Positions 34,293 to 43,456 of a stretch of DNA of 64,000 nucleotides are shown in pieces (position 1 is the stretch's first letter; each line of letters opens with the position of its first letter). The position numbers and the translations under genes were made by a program. Under the pieces are notes generated by a model. The model saw only the letters and a program-made list of their open reading frames with translations, had not been told where the DNA came from and searched no databases. The stretch spans positions 62,001-126,000 of the forward strand of contig NZ_JANJYH010000008.1 in assembly GCF_024609245.1 (NCBI RefSeq). The letters run 5' to 3'. This stretch comes from Haloarchaeobius sp. FL176. GTDB taxonomy: Archaea; Halobacteriota; Halobacteria; Halobacteriales; Natrialbaceae.

Positions 34293-35366
34293 ATGAACGA
34301 GTTCGAACTGGTGGGCCGGCTCGTCGCCGGTCTGTTGCTCATCCTCGCCAACGGCTTCTTCGTCGCCATCGAGTTCGCGCTCACTCGGGTCCGACAGTAT
34401 CCCGAATCGGAGTTCGAGGCCCCCGGCCTGCGTCGGGCGTGGGAGATGACGGAGGAACTGGAGATCTACCTGACGAGCTGCCAGGTCGGGATCACGGCCT
34501 CGAGCATTGCGGTCGGTATCGTGGCCGAGCCAGCGCTCGCCGCGCTCTTCGAGCCGTTCCTCGAGAACACTGCCCTGGCCTCGGTCGGTGCCGGCGGTGT
34601 GCTCGCGTTCCTCATCATCAACCTGCTGCACCTGACCCACGGCGAGCAGACGCCGACCTACCTCGGTGTGGAGCGCACGAAGTTCGTCGCACGCTACGGT
34701 GCGAGGCCGCTGTACTGGTTCGCGAGGATCGTCTCGCCCGCTATCTACGTCGGTGACGGGGTGGCGAAGTGGACGCTGGGACTGTTCGGGGTCGAGATGA
34801 CTGGGGCGTGGCTGGAGACGGAGTCCGAACGCGTGGAATCTCGTGCAGACCTCCGGAACCGGCTCGGCTCGCTGCTCGAGCGCGGTGACCTCCACGAGGA
34901 GCGCAAACAGGAGATACTCAACGCGTTCACGGTCGGCGACAGGCCCGTCGCCGAGGTCATGACCGACGTCGACGACGTGATTTTCCTCTCGGCGGATGCG
35001 AGCGCTGCGGAGAATCTCGATCGGATCGGGTCGAGCCCGCACACCCGCTTCCCACTGGTGGGGGACAGTCCGGGGGAGTTCCTCGGCATCGTCTACGTGC
35101 CAGCCGTGGTCGACCGTATCGACGACCTGCGGTCCGGAGCGGCGAGCTGGGAGGACGTCGCCGCGGAGCCCCTCACCATCGAGGGGACGACGAAGATCAG
35201 CGCGGCCGTCGACACCTTCCAGCGCGAACACCAGGAGCTCGCGCTCGTAACCGACGAGGATGGGTCCGTGGTCGGCCTCATGACCGCGACCGACGCGCTG
35301 GAGGCTGTGATGGGTGAGATCGAGGACCCGCTCGACATCGAACTCGGGGGGAGAGCAAGCGCCTGA
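34293..35366 (+). CDS. CNNM (DUF21) membrane protein with CBS domains
   Basis: 357 residues from the ATG at 34293. The DUF21/CNNM transmembrane domain covers ~1-185: GLLLILANGFFVAIEFALTR at the start (the conserved N-G-F-F-V-A-x-E-F-A), YLTSCQVGITASSIAVG, and LLHLTHGEQTPTYLGVER with the G-E-x-x-P motif. A CBS pair covers ~215-345 (VAEVMTDVDDVIFLSADASA and LALVTDEDGSVVGLMTATDA). Family members export Mg2+ or Co2+ or act as 'hemolysin-like' transporters regulated by nucleotide at the CBS pair. The CorC_HlyC C-terminal domain is absent. Confidence 0.9.
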   Translation: MNEFELVGRLVAGLLLILANGFFVAIEFALTRVRQYPESEFEAPGLRRAWEMTEELEIYLTSCQVGITASSIAVGIVAEPALAALFEPFLENTALASVGAGGVLAFLIINLLHLTHGEQTPTYLGVERTKFVARYGARPLYWFARIVSPAIYVGDGVAKWTLGLFGVEMTGAWLETESERVESRADLRNRLGSLLERGDLHEERKQEILNAFTVGDRPVAEVMTDVDDVIFLSADASAAENLDRIGSSPHTRFPLVGDSPGEFLGIVYVPAVVDRIDDLRSGAASWEDVAAEPLTIEGTTKISAAVDTFQREHQELALVTDEDGSVVGLMTATDALEAVMGEIEDPLDIELGGRASA

Positions 35367-35370
35367 CCGG

Positions 35371-37140
35371 CTATCGGGAGGGGTACCGGCGACGGTAAGT
35401 GCCAGTAACGTCCTCGAGTTCCACCTTCCCCTCGGGGACACGGTAGGCAGCGACCACGTCACGGTCGGCGAACTCCGAGTTCGTCGTCTTGTCCACCGCG
35501 AAGCCGACGTAGGTGCAGTCCTCGCGGGTGAACTCGACGACCGAGTACCCCCAGTTGTGGCTGTCGAAGAACTCGATGTGTGGGTTCATGCCGGTGACGA
35601 GTTTCGTCAGGAGCGGCTCGGTGATCTTCCCCCGCCAGCCCCGGGTGATGTGCAGTGCTTCGGCAGCGTTCAGCGACGTGATGGCTGGCGTCATGAACTC
35701 CACGCCGATGCGGTCGCCCTGTGCGACACCCTCCCCGCCGCTGACACGACCGGGGTACGAGGTCTGCTGGTAGGCCGCGACGTAGCAGTGCATGTCGCCG
35801 GTCAGCGTGACGTAGTTCTCGACGTCCGCGCTCGCGATGGCCTCGGTGATCTGCTGTCGCTCGCGGGTGTAGCCGTCCCAGCCGCCCTGCACCGGATACA
35901 CCGAGAGCGGGCCGGAGCCGAGACGGAACGGAACCGTGAGCACCTCGTCGGCCCAGACGCGCCAGAGCGTCTCGGACTCGGTTATGGTGTCGACGAGCCA
36001 CTCACGCTGTTCCTCGCCGAGCATCGTGCGCCCCGGCGGTTCGTACTGGGGACCGACGTTGTCGGGCGTCGGGATGGCCTCGCGTGGCGGGTCGCGGAAC
36101 AGTCGCTCGTCGGTCATCGCGAGCGTGACGAGGTCGCCGAACTGGAGCCTGCGCCAGAGCCGGAAGCGGTCCTGCAGCGACTCGCCGTTGGGGTCGTACT
36201 CCACACGGGCGGGCATGAACTCCCACCAGGCGTGCATCCCGTCGGCGACGAGTTCGGTCATGAACTCGGGGTCGTCTCCACGGGGGTGGTCGCCAGCTGG
36301 CGCGTCGGTCCGGTCGTCCCAGTAGACGTCGTTGACGAGTTCGTGGTCGTCCCAGCCGGCGATGAGGGTGTGTGACTCCAGCGCCTCCTGGAAGAACCGG
36401 TCGGACCGGTACGTCCGGTAGAGGTAGCGGTAGTCCTCGAGATTCCAGACGCGTTCCTTACCACTCGGCAGGTCTTTCTCCCGTCCGGGGTAGTCGTACG
36501 ACCCGAAGCCCTTGAAGTCGCCAGCCTCCGACTCGTAGATGGCGTCCCCGACGTGGACGATGAAGTCGACGTCCTCGTTGGCGACGTAGTGGAACGCCGG
36601 ATAGTAGCCGTTCAGGAAGTTCTGACAGGCGACGACAGCGAAGGAGACCGATTCCGGGGAGTCGTCGGGGTGCGGGAGCGTCCGGCAACGTCCGGTCCGG
36701 GAGGCGACGCCGTCGTAGACGAATCGGTAGTAGTAGCGACTACCGGACTCGAGTTGCCCGTCGAGGTCGACCTTCACGGTGTTGTCGTGCGAACTGATGC
36801 GCTCCGATTCTGTCACGACCCCGTCGTAGACGATGGTCTCGAACGAATCGTCCTCGGAAACTTGGACGGCGAGCGGTGTATCAGGGTCGAACACGGCGGG
36901 TGATATCCGCGTCCAGAGGATGACACCAGTCGGGGTCGGGCCGCCGCTCGCGACGGACTGGGGGAACACCGCGTCGGGGTCGCCCTCGGCGTCGGGCTCG
37001 AACACGTCGGCGTCCTCGGTATCCACGACGTCGAGCGCGAGGGCCAGGTCGTGCGAGTCCAACTCCGAGAGGAGTTCCGAGTGGTCGTCGCCGTTCCGTG
37101 CCGGTTCGTCGCGTCCGCCGAGACCACCTGGGTTCGTCAT
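35371..37140 (-). CDS. PhoD-like alkaline phosphatase / phosphodiesterase, no signal peptide
   Basis: 589 residues from the ATG at 37140. The PhoD N-terminal domain (VFPQSVASGGPTPTGVILWT, residues ~55-160) is followed by the metallophosphatase: VACQNFLNGYYPAFHYV (includes the conserved Cys), VHVGDAIYES (metal-binding GD), AGWDDHELVND, and LTGDMHCYVAAY near the end. These are the Fe/Ca ligands of PhoD. The N terminus is acidic with no Tat or Sec signal, unlike Bacillus PhoD, so it should be cytoplasmic or exported by an unknown way. Substrate likely a phosphodiester. Five bases separate its stop from the convergent CNNM stop. Confidence 0.87.
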   Translation of the reverse strand: MTNPGGLGGRDEPARNGDDHSELLSELDSHDLALALDVVDTEDADVFEPDAEGDPDAVFPQSVASGGPTPTGVILWTRISPAVFDPDTPLAVQVSEDDSFETIVYDGVVTESERISSHDNTVKVDLDGQLESGSRYYYRFVYDGVASRTGRCRTLPHPDDSPESVSFAVVACQNFLNGYYPAFHYVANEDVDFIVHVGDAIYESEAGDFKGFGSYDYPGREKDLPSGKERVWNLEDYRYLYRTYRSDRFFQEALESHTLIAGWDDHELVNDVYWDDRTDAPAGDHPRGDDPEFMTELVADGMHAWWEFMPARVEYDPNGESLQDRFRLWRRLQFGDLVTLAMTDERLFRDPPREAIPTPDNVGPQYEPPGRTMLGEEQREWLVDTITESETLWRVWADEVLTVPFRLGSGPLSVYPVQGGWDGYTRERQQITEAIASADVENYVTLTGDMHCYVAAYQQTSYPGRVSGGEGVAQGDRIGVEFMTPAITSLNAAEALHITRGWRGKITEPLLTKLVTGMNPHIEFFDSHNWGYSVVEFTREDCTYVGFAVDKTTNSEFADRDVVAAYRVPEGKVELEDVTGTYRRRYPSR

Positions 37141-37221
37141 CTGGTCCCACCCTTCGAAGACATCCGTCTTGCAGATTTCGGTCCAACCAATGCCCGCCAC
37201 GCGGAAAAAGAACGGTCGCCG

Positions 37222-37515
37222 TTACTTCACGTCGGGCGTGGGAGTGTACCCGAGCAGGTAGCCGCCAGCGAGGTTCAGCAGAGCGACCATGACGAGCCCG
37301 CCGTTGAACAGCAGTGCGGACTCGGAGAACACGCCGAGGTCGCTGATGGCCCCGCCACGGAAGTCGTAGCCGGGGACCAGCGCCGCGGCGAGCATGATGG
37401 CGGTCATGAACCCCGCACCCAGAACGAACAGCAGGAGACCGGCGATGGTCCGGTCGTCGTCGGTCGTCACGTTGGGCGTCTCGGTCGTTCGAGAGAAGAT
37501 ACTGTTTCTAGTCAT
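37222..37515 (-). CDS. Truncated DUF998-like membrane protein
   Basis: 97 residues from the ATG at 37515. Two hydrophobic segments (IAGLLLFVLGAGFMTAIMLA and NGGLVMVALLNLAGGYLLG) flank VPGYDFRGGAISDLGVFSES, the first-loop signature of DUF998 (P-G-Y...ISDLG). Full-length DUF998 proteins have about six helices and ~200 residues; this ends after the second helix, and no continuation is seen in the other frames before PhoD starts. A relic or a shortened, still expressed form. Confidence 0.55.
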   Translation of the reverse strand: MTRNSIFSRTTETPNVTTDDDRTIAGLLLFVLGAGFMTAIMLAAALVPGYDFRGGAISDLGVFSESALLFNGGLVMVALLNLAGGYLLGYTPTPDVK

Positions 37516-37639
37516 GTTCAATCACCATGTTATAGTACGCCTGCAAAATCGATACTCTAACCCTATGATTCTCGACCGGTGAGAATCATTGGCCCCCCGC
37601 TTTTCCGTTCGGACTCGACCTCGAGACTGTCGCCCCTGT

Positions 37640-38089
37640 TCAGGTCGCGAGCGTGCTCACATCGACGGTACCCTCCGCGGCCACCTCGACGATGGCCGTC
37701 TCGTAGTCGGCGACATCGTCCTCGACGGCCACCGTCCCGTTCACCCTGACCGTGAACGAACACGTCCCGCCGGGTTCCTCGCGCTCGACGGTGACAGTCG
37801 CCCCGGCCCCGACCGTGCGAGCGTCGTCGAGACACGTACCGTCCATTTCGACGGTCCCGGAGAATTTCTCGGCGACCGACAGCTGGACAAGGTCTGAGTC
37901 GGGGCCCATCGCGCCGGTGCCGCCGGCGGTCCACGTCTCTGTGTCTGTCGCCGTCTCCGTCGCAGTCGCCGTCTCGACTGGCGTCGACGTCGGTGACTCG
38001 GTCGAACCGTTACCACCGGGTGTGACCGCCGAACACCCGGCGAGGAGCACCACGCAGAGGACCAGGACTGGGAGGGCCTGCTGTCGCAT
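37640..38089 (-). CDS. Small lipoprotein
   Basis: 149 residues from the ATG at 38089. Sec-type lipoprotein signal QQALPVLVLCVVLLAGC (Cys19), a Thr/Ser/Pro-rich linker (ESPTSTPVETATATETATD) and a small beta domain with Cys pair (GTCLDDARTVGAG and GGTCSFTVRVNG) that could be disulfide-bonded. Domain not recognised. It shares no tight spacing with neighbours. Confidence 0.65.
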   Translation of the reverse strand: MRQQALPVLVLCVVLLAGCSAVTPGGNGSTESPTSTPVETATATETATDTETWTAGGTGAMGPDSDLVQLSVAEKFSGTVEMDGTCLDDARTVGAGATVTVEREEPGGTCSFTVRVNGTVAVEDDVADYETAIVEVAAEGTVDVSTLAT

Positions 38090-38166
38090 ACGTCGGGCTG
38101 CTGTCGCGTCAGGTAAGTGTCTTGGGCCGGATCGGACCAAACCTCGTCGTCTCGTCTTTCAGTGGC

Positions 38167-38976
38167 TTACGCGGTCTTTTCTGCAGCGTCGACCGTTGCG
38201 AGGAACGACCGGACCGCGTCGACGACGCGCTCTGGGTCCTCGTTGGGACCCATGTGGCTCAGACCGTCGAACTCGACGAGTCGACTGTCGACGACGGCCT
38301 CGTTCGCGGCTCGGACGCCGTCCCGGAGATGCGAGGGGGCCTCGGTCCCGGTGAGCATGAGCGCTGGCGCGCGGACGTCCACCGTCTCGGGGAGCTCGTA
38401 GCTCTCCAGTGCCCGGTTCATCCGGACCGAGTTCTCGACGAACCGGACGTACTCCGGCCAGACGGGCCATTCCTCCAGCCACGCGTCGAGCGCCTCGCCG
38501 GACAGGGAACCGCCGTGGATGACCTCCTCCACGTGGCGCTTCATCGCGCCCTCGCGGTCCCCTGCGTCGAGTCGTTCCTGCATCTTGCTCGCGAGGCCGG
38601 CCTCCTCGCGGTACTCCCCGACGAGGATGGCCGGCTCGTAGGCGACGACCGCCGAGACCGGGGCTTCACGGGCTGCCTCGATGGCCTGCAGCCCGCCGAA
38701 GGAGTGCCCGAAGACGACCGGCTCCCCGTCGACCGAGTCGATGACCGCCCGGGCGTCCTCGACCTCCCGCCTTAGGCTGTAGGCTTCGCTGTCCTCGCTC
38801 CGACCGCGGCCACGCCGGTCGGAGATGGTGAGTTCGTAGTCGTCCTCGAGGTGGGGGACGACGGCGTCCCAGTACTCCTTGCCGATGGAGTCGCCGTGGA
38901 GGAGGACCATAGGTGGCCCCTCGCCGTGTCGTTCGTACGCGATCCGTGTCTCATCTGCGGATGTGACTGTCTGCAT
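38167..38976 (-). CDS. Alpha/beta-fold hydrolase
   Basis: 269 residues. Oxyanion region MVLLHGDSIGKEYW, nucleophile elbow VFGHSFGGLQ (G-x-S-x-G), acid in LMLTGTEAPSHL region, and catalytic His in LVEFDGLSHMGPNEDP. This is the classic esterase/haloperoxidase-like fold; DRRGRGRSEDSEAYSLRREV matches the conserved loop after strand 4. Cytoplasmic. Substrate unknown. Confidence 0.87.
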   Translation of the reverse strand: MQTVTSADETRIAYERHGEGPPMVLLHGDSIGKEYWDAVVPHLEDDYELTISDRRGRGRSEDSEAYSLRREVEDARAVIDSVDGEPVVFGHSFGGLQAIEAAREAPVSAVVAYEPAILVGEYREEAGLASKMQERLDAGDREGAMKRHVEEVIHGGSLSGEALDAWLEEWPVWPEYVRFVENSVRMNRALESYELPETVDVRAPALMLTGTEAPSHLRDGVRAANEAVVDSRLVEFDGLSHMGPNEDPERVVDAVRSFLATVDAAEKTA

Positions 38977-39040
38977 ACGGTATGCATTGCTCGGGGCCGG
39001 CCAGGGCTAACGGTGACTCGCAGTCGTGGGGCCGTTTAAG

Positions 39041-39727
39041 TCAGTCGGGCAGCGGTGGCCACGTCGAGGCGACGGTGGTCTCGACGAGGTGGGTCTGCGC
39101 ACGCCGGAGCCGTTCCGAGGCCGCCGAGGCCCCGATACCGAGCTCCGCGGCGATGTCATCGAGCGACGCCCCGCGCGGCACGTCGAAGTAGCCCATCTCG
39201 TAGGCCGTACGGAGCGCCTCGCGCTGTGGGTCCGTCAGCCCGTCACCCGGCGGTTCGGGGTCGCCGTCGCGGGTGAGCCGCCGGAGCGCGAACCTCCCCT
39301 CGTCCTGCCAGAAGCGCCTGAACGCGTCGAACGCTGCGCGGTCGGCGAACCACCCTGACTGGACCCACCCCGTCGGTGTGACCTCGATGTGGTCGATGAT
39401 GGCCTCCGCCTGGGCGAGGTCGCGGAGGCCGTCGAGGTCGTCGATCTCGTCGCCCATGTGTGCCTCCATGCCGACGCTCGGAACGACCTGATAGCGGAGG
39501 GTGTCGCCGGCCCGGCCGACGAGCGTGGACTGACCGACGAAAGACGCGCGGTCGAACGCCGCCTCGACCTCGGTCACCGGGGCTCCGGTCACGTACGCGA
39601 AGAAAATCGGCGTGCTGCCGTGGTTCAACTGCATCTCCAGCTCGATGCCTTCGCACGACAGGCCGTCGACGACGGAGACGAACGGCAGCACCTCGCAGGT
39701 GATCTCGAACTCGGCGACGAGGCCCAT
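39041..39727 (-). CDS. HTH-10 (bacterio-opsin activator type) regulator
   Basis: 228 residues. The C-terminal HTH-10 domain is plain: LTDPQREALRTAYEMGYFDV, PRGASLDDIAAELGIGASAA, SERLRRAQTHLV. The N-terminal ~150 residues are the beta-rich domain found in this family (FEITCEVLPFVSVVDGLSCE), containing no GAF or PAS. Such proteins are numerous haloarchaeal transcription factors; the target is not indicated. Divergent or tandem partners are absent. Confidence 0.87.
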   Translation of the reverse strand: MGLVAEFEITCEVLPFVSVVDGLSCEGIELEMQLNHGSTPIFFAYVTGAPVTEVEAAFDRASFVGQSTLVGRAGDTLRYQVVPSVGMEAHMGDEIDDLDGLRDLAQAEAIIDHIEVTPTGWVQSGWFADRAAFDAFRRFWQDEGRFALRRLTRDGDPEPPGDGLTDPQREALRTAYEMGYFDVPRGASLDDIAAELGIGASAASERLRRAQTHLVETTVASTWPPLPD

Positions 39728-39855
39728 GGGCGTTCGTCAGCCGCGACCCGTATGTGTACGTCGGTATCGACCGACTGACGGCAGTCGCCCACCGTCAGCA
39801 CTGCCGGCACCACCACATTGCCGAGCGAGCGCATCTGCGGACGAGACTGCGTCGG

Positions 39856-41091
39856 TCAGAAGTCCACTTCGTCCAGCGCCTCGGTCGCCACGTCGCCGAG
39901 CTCGCCGGCCTCGATGTGCGAGTACCGGTCGCGGACCATCTCCTCGGAGTTGTCGAGATAGCGCGCGGCCACGGTGTAGCCGAAGGCGCGAACCAGTACC
40001 TCTCCCATGCCGCGGCGGCCACCGTGGGGAGCGAGGTAGTCGTGCTTCGGGTGGTCGACGTCGACGTCGCTCGCCTCCGTCACCCGACGCAGCACGCTCC
40101 GGCCACCGTCGGTCGTCAACGACGGCGGTCGCAGGTCGGACTCGAGCGCCAAGAGGAGGTCGCGGGCGTGCTCCGCGCGCCGGTCGGCAATCTCGTCCGA
40201 CTTGAGCCCGCGGTCGGCCAGTCCGTCCGTCACGACCGTGGCGAGTGTCCGCTGGTCGAGCGTCGGGAACACCGGCCACCGGTCGCTCGGCGGGTCGAGG
40301 AGCTTGCGGTACCGCCGCAGGGGTCCGACGACGGGGTCGGGCAGGCTCGCGGCGTCCCACTGCTGTTTCTTGCGGTACACCTCCATGCTCCCTGCCTCGA
40401 CGTCGATCTCGTTCCAGCGGACGCCGCGCCGTCGGGGGTCGTCGGGGTCCCGCAACACCTCGCCCACACGGACGGCAGTGTAGGCGACGACGAAGACGAG
40501 CGCGCGGTCCCTGGCAGCACGGATAGCCCGGTACCGGGCCCGACCGCGGTCGAGGGGGTCGGTGTCCTCGGGTAGCCCGGTGAACTCCTCGATGGCGTCC
40601 CGTGCCACCGTGTCGACATGTCTGGTCAGTGCGTGGCGCTGTTCGGGCGTCCACGCCTGCTGGTCGCCGGGTTTGCGCCCGTCGTCGGTGGGCAACGGGG
40701 CCGTCGCGCTCGCGCGCTGTGCGTGGTGGGCACTCAGGTACCCCTCGTTGACGCACCAGCCACACCAGGCCGAGACGTAGGCGTAGTAGGTCTGGACGGT
40801 GTTGGGCTTGAGCCCGCGGTCGCCGGCGAGGTGGCGTGCGTACTCGCGAAAGACACGTTCGTCGAGGTCCGCGAACGTCGGCTCCCGGTCGGCCTCGGGG
40901 GCGATGCCGGACCAGTCGCCCGGGCCGCGCTCGCCTCGTGCCCACTCGGCGAAGCGGTCGAGCTCGCGGGCGGCGTTCCGCCGGTAGTTCCCCCCATCGC
41001 CGCCGCGGCCCTTCCCCTTGTCCTGCAGGTACCGGTCGAACGTCGCGACGAGCGGGCGGTCCTCGCGGTCGCGGGCCGCTCGTCGGTTCAT
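39856..41091 (-). CDS. Tyrosine recombinase (integrase)
   Basis: 411 residues from the ATG at 41091. An N-terminal SAM-like core-binding domain (~residues 10-130, TFDRYLQDKGKGRGGDGG then REYARHLAGDRGLKPNTVQT) precedes the catalytic domain. Catalytic residues: Arg I in YTAVRVGEVL, H-x-x-R in APHGGRRGMGEVL, and Tyr in VRDRYSHIEAGEL. The second His/Trp position is replaced by Asn/Ser in LDNSEEM. No tRNA, att direct repeat or other virus/plasmid genes are beside it, so it may be a resident recombinase rather than part of an element; that is inference. Confidence 0.85.
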   Translation of the reverse strand: MNRRAARDREDRPLVATFDRYLQDKGKGRGGDGGNYRRNAARELDRFAEWARGERGPGDWSGIAPEADREPTFADLDERVFREYARHLAGDRGLKPNTVQTYYAYVSAWCGWCVNEGYLSAHHAQRASATAPLPTDDGRKPGDQQAWTPEQRHALTRHVDTVARDAIEEFTGLPEDTDPLDRGRARYRAIRAARDRALVFVVAYTAVRVGEVLRDPDDPRRRGVRWNEIDVEAGSMEVYRKKQQWDAASLPDPVVGPLRRYRKLLDPPSDRWPVFPTLDQRTLATVVTDGLADRGLKSDEIADRRAEHARDLLLALESDLRPPSLTTDGGRSVLRRVTEASDVDVDHPKHDYLAPHGGRRGMGEVLVRAFGYTVAARYLDNSEEMVRDRYSHIEAGELGDVATEALDEVDF

Positions 41092-41282
41092 CGTCCCACC
41101 TGCCGACGTGAAGCCGCCCGGTTTCCTTGCTGGTCCGGGGCGGGGACCAGGGACGGGTTCGACGTTTCCTCGACGATAGCCATTCTGTGCGACAGTGTGT
41201 GACACCGGCATTTAGCTCTTGTCGGTCCCGCCCCTCCTCTCGCGGGCCCAGAGCTAAGGTGGCTCCCCTGCTCCGTCTCGAT

Positions 41283-42350
41283 ATGCGCGCAGCAGTCCTC
41301 GAATCCTACGGCGAACCCCTTCGTATCGAGTCGGTGCCGGAACCGGAGCCCGAACCACACGGCACGGTAGTCGAGGTCGAAGCCTGCGGCATCTGCCGGA
41401 GCGACTGGCACGCGTGGCAGGGCCACGGCGAGTGGGCGGACGACCAGGTTCCGCTCGGTCAGGTGCTCGGTCACGAGCCCGCGGGCCGGGTCGCAGCGGT
41501 GGGCGAGGACGTGACGCGGCTCTCCGTCGGCGACCGCGTCGCGGTGCCGTTCAATCTGGGGGACGGAGCCTGCCCGCACTGCCTGAACGGCCACGGCAAC
41601 GTCTGTGACGACGGGTACGCACTCGGCTTCGAACAGGCCGCACCCGGTGCCTTCGCGGAGGCAGTCCACGTCCCACACGCCGACTACAACGCCGTCGAGC
41701 TCCCCGCGAACGTGGCGTCCGAGGAGATGGCCGCGCTCGGCTGTCGGTACGTGACGGCGTTCCACGCGCTCTCACACCGGGTCGACCTCGGGGCAGGTGA
41801 CTGGGTCGCCGTGCACGGCTGTGGAGGCCTCGGCCTCGCGGCCGTGCAACTGGCAGCCGCGCTCGGAGCGGGTGTCGTCGCGGTCGACGTTCGCGAGGAT
41901 CCGCTCGAACTGGCGTCGGACCTCGGGGCGACCGCGACGGTGGACGCGTCGGACGTCGACGATGTTCCCGAGGCAGTGGCGACGCATACCGACGGCGGTG
42001 CCCACGTCTCTATCGACGCACTCGGCCGGGCGGAGACCTGCCGGAACAGCGTCGAGTGTCTGCGGACGCGTGGGACCCACGTCCAGCTCGGGCTGACGAC
42101 CGACGCGGAACGTGGAGAAATCGCGCTCCCCGTCGACCGGATGTCCCGCTGGGACATCTCTTTCCTCGGGTCGCGCGGGATGCCACCGACGCGCTACGAC
42201 GAACTGCTGCGAATGATTGCGACGGGCCGAATCGACCCCGGTGCGCTGGTGACTCGTCGCGTCGCGCTCTCGGACGTGTCGGACCGACTCGCCGCGATGA
42301 CGGACTACGGAACACGCGGCGTGGAGGTCGTCACCGACTTCGGCGGGTAG
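41283..42350 (+). CDS. Zinc-dependent alcohol dehydrogenase (MDR family)
   Basis: 355 residues from the ATG at 41283. Catalytic zinc ligands in EACGICRSDWHAW (Cys) and GHEPAGRV (His-Glu); structural-zinc lobe reduced to CPHCLNGHGNVC, i.e. three Cys rather than four. NAD-binding motif VHGCGGLGLAAVQLA and the following acidic VVAVDVRED favour NAD(H). The loop DTVHVPHADYN and C-terminal RMSRWDISFLGSRG are typical of the class III/threonine-dehydrogenase-like branch. Substrate unknown. Single gene. Confidence 0.88.
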   Translation: MRAAVLESYGEPLRIESVPEPEPEPHGTVVEVEACGICRSDWHAWQGHGEWADDQVPLGQVLGHEPAGRVAAVGEDVTRLSVGDRVAVPFNLGDGACPHCLNGHGNVCDDGYALGFEQAAPGAFAEAVHVPHADYNAVELPANVASEEMAALGCRYVTAFHALSHRVDLGAGDWVAVHGCGGLGLAAVQLAAALGAGVVAVDVREDPLELASDLGATATVDASDVDDVPEAVATHTDGGAHVSIDALGRAETCRNSVECLRTRGTHVQLGLTTDAERGEIALPVDRMSRWDISFLGSRGMPPTRYDELLRMIATGRIDPGALVTRRVALSDVSDRLAAMTDYGTRGVEVVTDFGG

Positions 42351-42370
42351 GCCCGCGCAGGGGGTGTGAG

Positions 42371-42832
42371 TCAGTCCAGCGGGGTCGAGCGGCCGGTCAC
42401 TGATTCGGCGTCCAGCCTGAAGATGACGATGTCGATATCGTTGATGTCCTCGTCGAACACGCGAATCGGAGTGAACTGGCGGTTGATCTCGGCGGTGTCG
42501 AACCGGTCGTGGTCCGACTCGGGGATGCGCTCGAGCGTGCCGCGCACGACGATGCTCCAGGAGTCGATACCACGGGCCTCGTCGGTCTCCTCGGCGCCGT
42601 AGACGACGTAGGAGACGGAGCCACCGTGATCGAGCACCTCCCGCTTGTGGCTGCCCGCTGTCATCCCCAGACGGAAGTAGAGGTCCTCGCCGTCGTAGTA
42701 GTGGGCGAGCGGGATGCCGTAGGCGTCACCTCCGTCCGCCATCGAGAGCACACCAGACTCGGCGGACGCCAGTCTCTCGGCGATCTCCTCGTCGTCCATC
42801 CCTCGTGTGTACGCGTACTCGATGTGTTCCAT
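42371..42832 (-). CDS. Pyridoxamine 5'-phosphate oxidase-fold flavoprotein
   Basis: 153 residues. Split-barrel FMN-binding pattern: SGVLSMADGGDAYGIPLAHY, DLYFRLGMTAGSHKREVLDH, SVSYVVYGAEETDEARGIDS, SIVVRGTLERI. These match the PPOX/'nitroimidazole-resistance' group in haloarchaea. It likely binds FMN or F420 as a dimer. Convergent with the alcohol dehydrogenase, 20 bases between stops. Confidence 0.82.
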   Translation of the reverse strand: MEHIEYAYTRGMDDEEIAERLASAESGVLSMADGGDAYGIPLAHYYDGEDLYFRLGMTAGSHKREVLDHGGSVSYVVYGAEETDEARGIDSWSIVVRGTLERIPESDHDRFDTAEINRQFTPIRVFDEDINDIDIVIFRLDAESVTGRSTPLD

Positions 42833-42988
42833 AATGGGTCCAGTTGCCTACTTTCACCTACGCCCGTCGATGGTTTAGGTTGTCCGGTGATTGTGAGTCC
42901 TCTATCTGCGGGGGACATCTGTCAGAAGACCACTTCGACTGGGTCACCGTTCACAAAGGTTAGGAGGGTACAAGCACATTGGTAGCAC

Positions 42989-43153
42989 ATGGCAGATACG
43001 AAGAAAGGTCGCGACAAGAAGGCGCACAAGGAGGAGCGGCGGCAGGAGGAACGCGTGATGGAGGCGGAGCTCGAAGCGGTCGAGGAATCGGACCTGCAGG
43101 ATACCGACGAGTGGGAGGAGCTCATCGGCGAGGGCAGCGCGGACGACGAGTGA
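42989..43153 (+). CDS. Small highly charged protein, 54 residues
   Basis: ATG at 42989 to TGA at 43153. The sequence is Lys/Arg-rich at the start (ADTKKGRDKKAHKEERRQEE) and acidic at the end (DTDEWEELIGEGSADDE). The N terminus resembles the charged helix at the start of the DUF5789-like protein at 17152. Codon use is normal for this genome (third-position G/C). Function unknown. Confidence 0.55.
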   Translation: MADTKKGRDKKAHKEERRQEERVMEAELEAVEESDLQDTDEWEELIGEGSADDE

Positions 43154-43456
43154 GCCGGACGCTCCGGCTGGTGGCTCCAGTCCGTGCTGCGGTCTCCATC
43201 TGCAGGACCAACTGATTCGAGCGACGGGGTTGACACCCGTGACGGGCGGGTTCGTGATTCGTCACCGTGTCGTTCGAAAATACGTACACTCAGTACCTCA
43301 CAAAGCATCCTCAGATAGTGTTTCTGAAGCCTGAGTTCTGTGGCGGAGCGGTTGCATTGCAGGTCTCGGCGGCGAGAATCCTGGACGAACGTTCCCAGAG
43401 CTGTCGCTGTCGGCGACAGCGTCGCCACTCACACCGCAGACCAACTCGGACGAGAG
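43154..43456. other. Non-coding stretch before the transposase relic
   Basis: I see no supported gene here. GC falls locally from about 43260, at the edge of the foreign or decaying patch. Confidence 0.4.
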
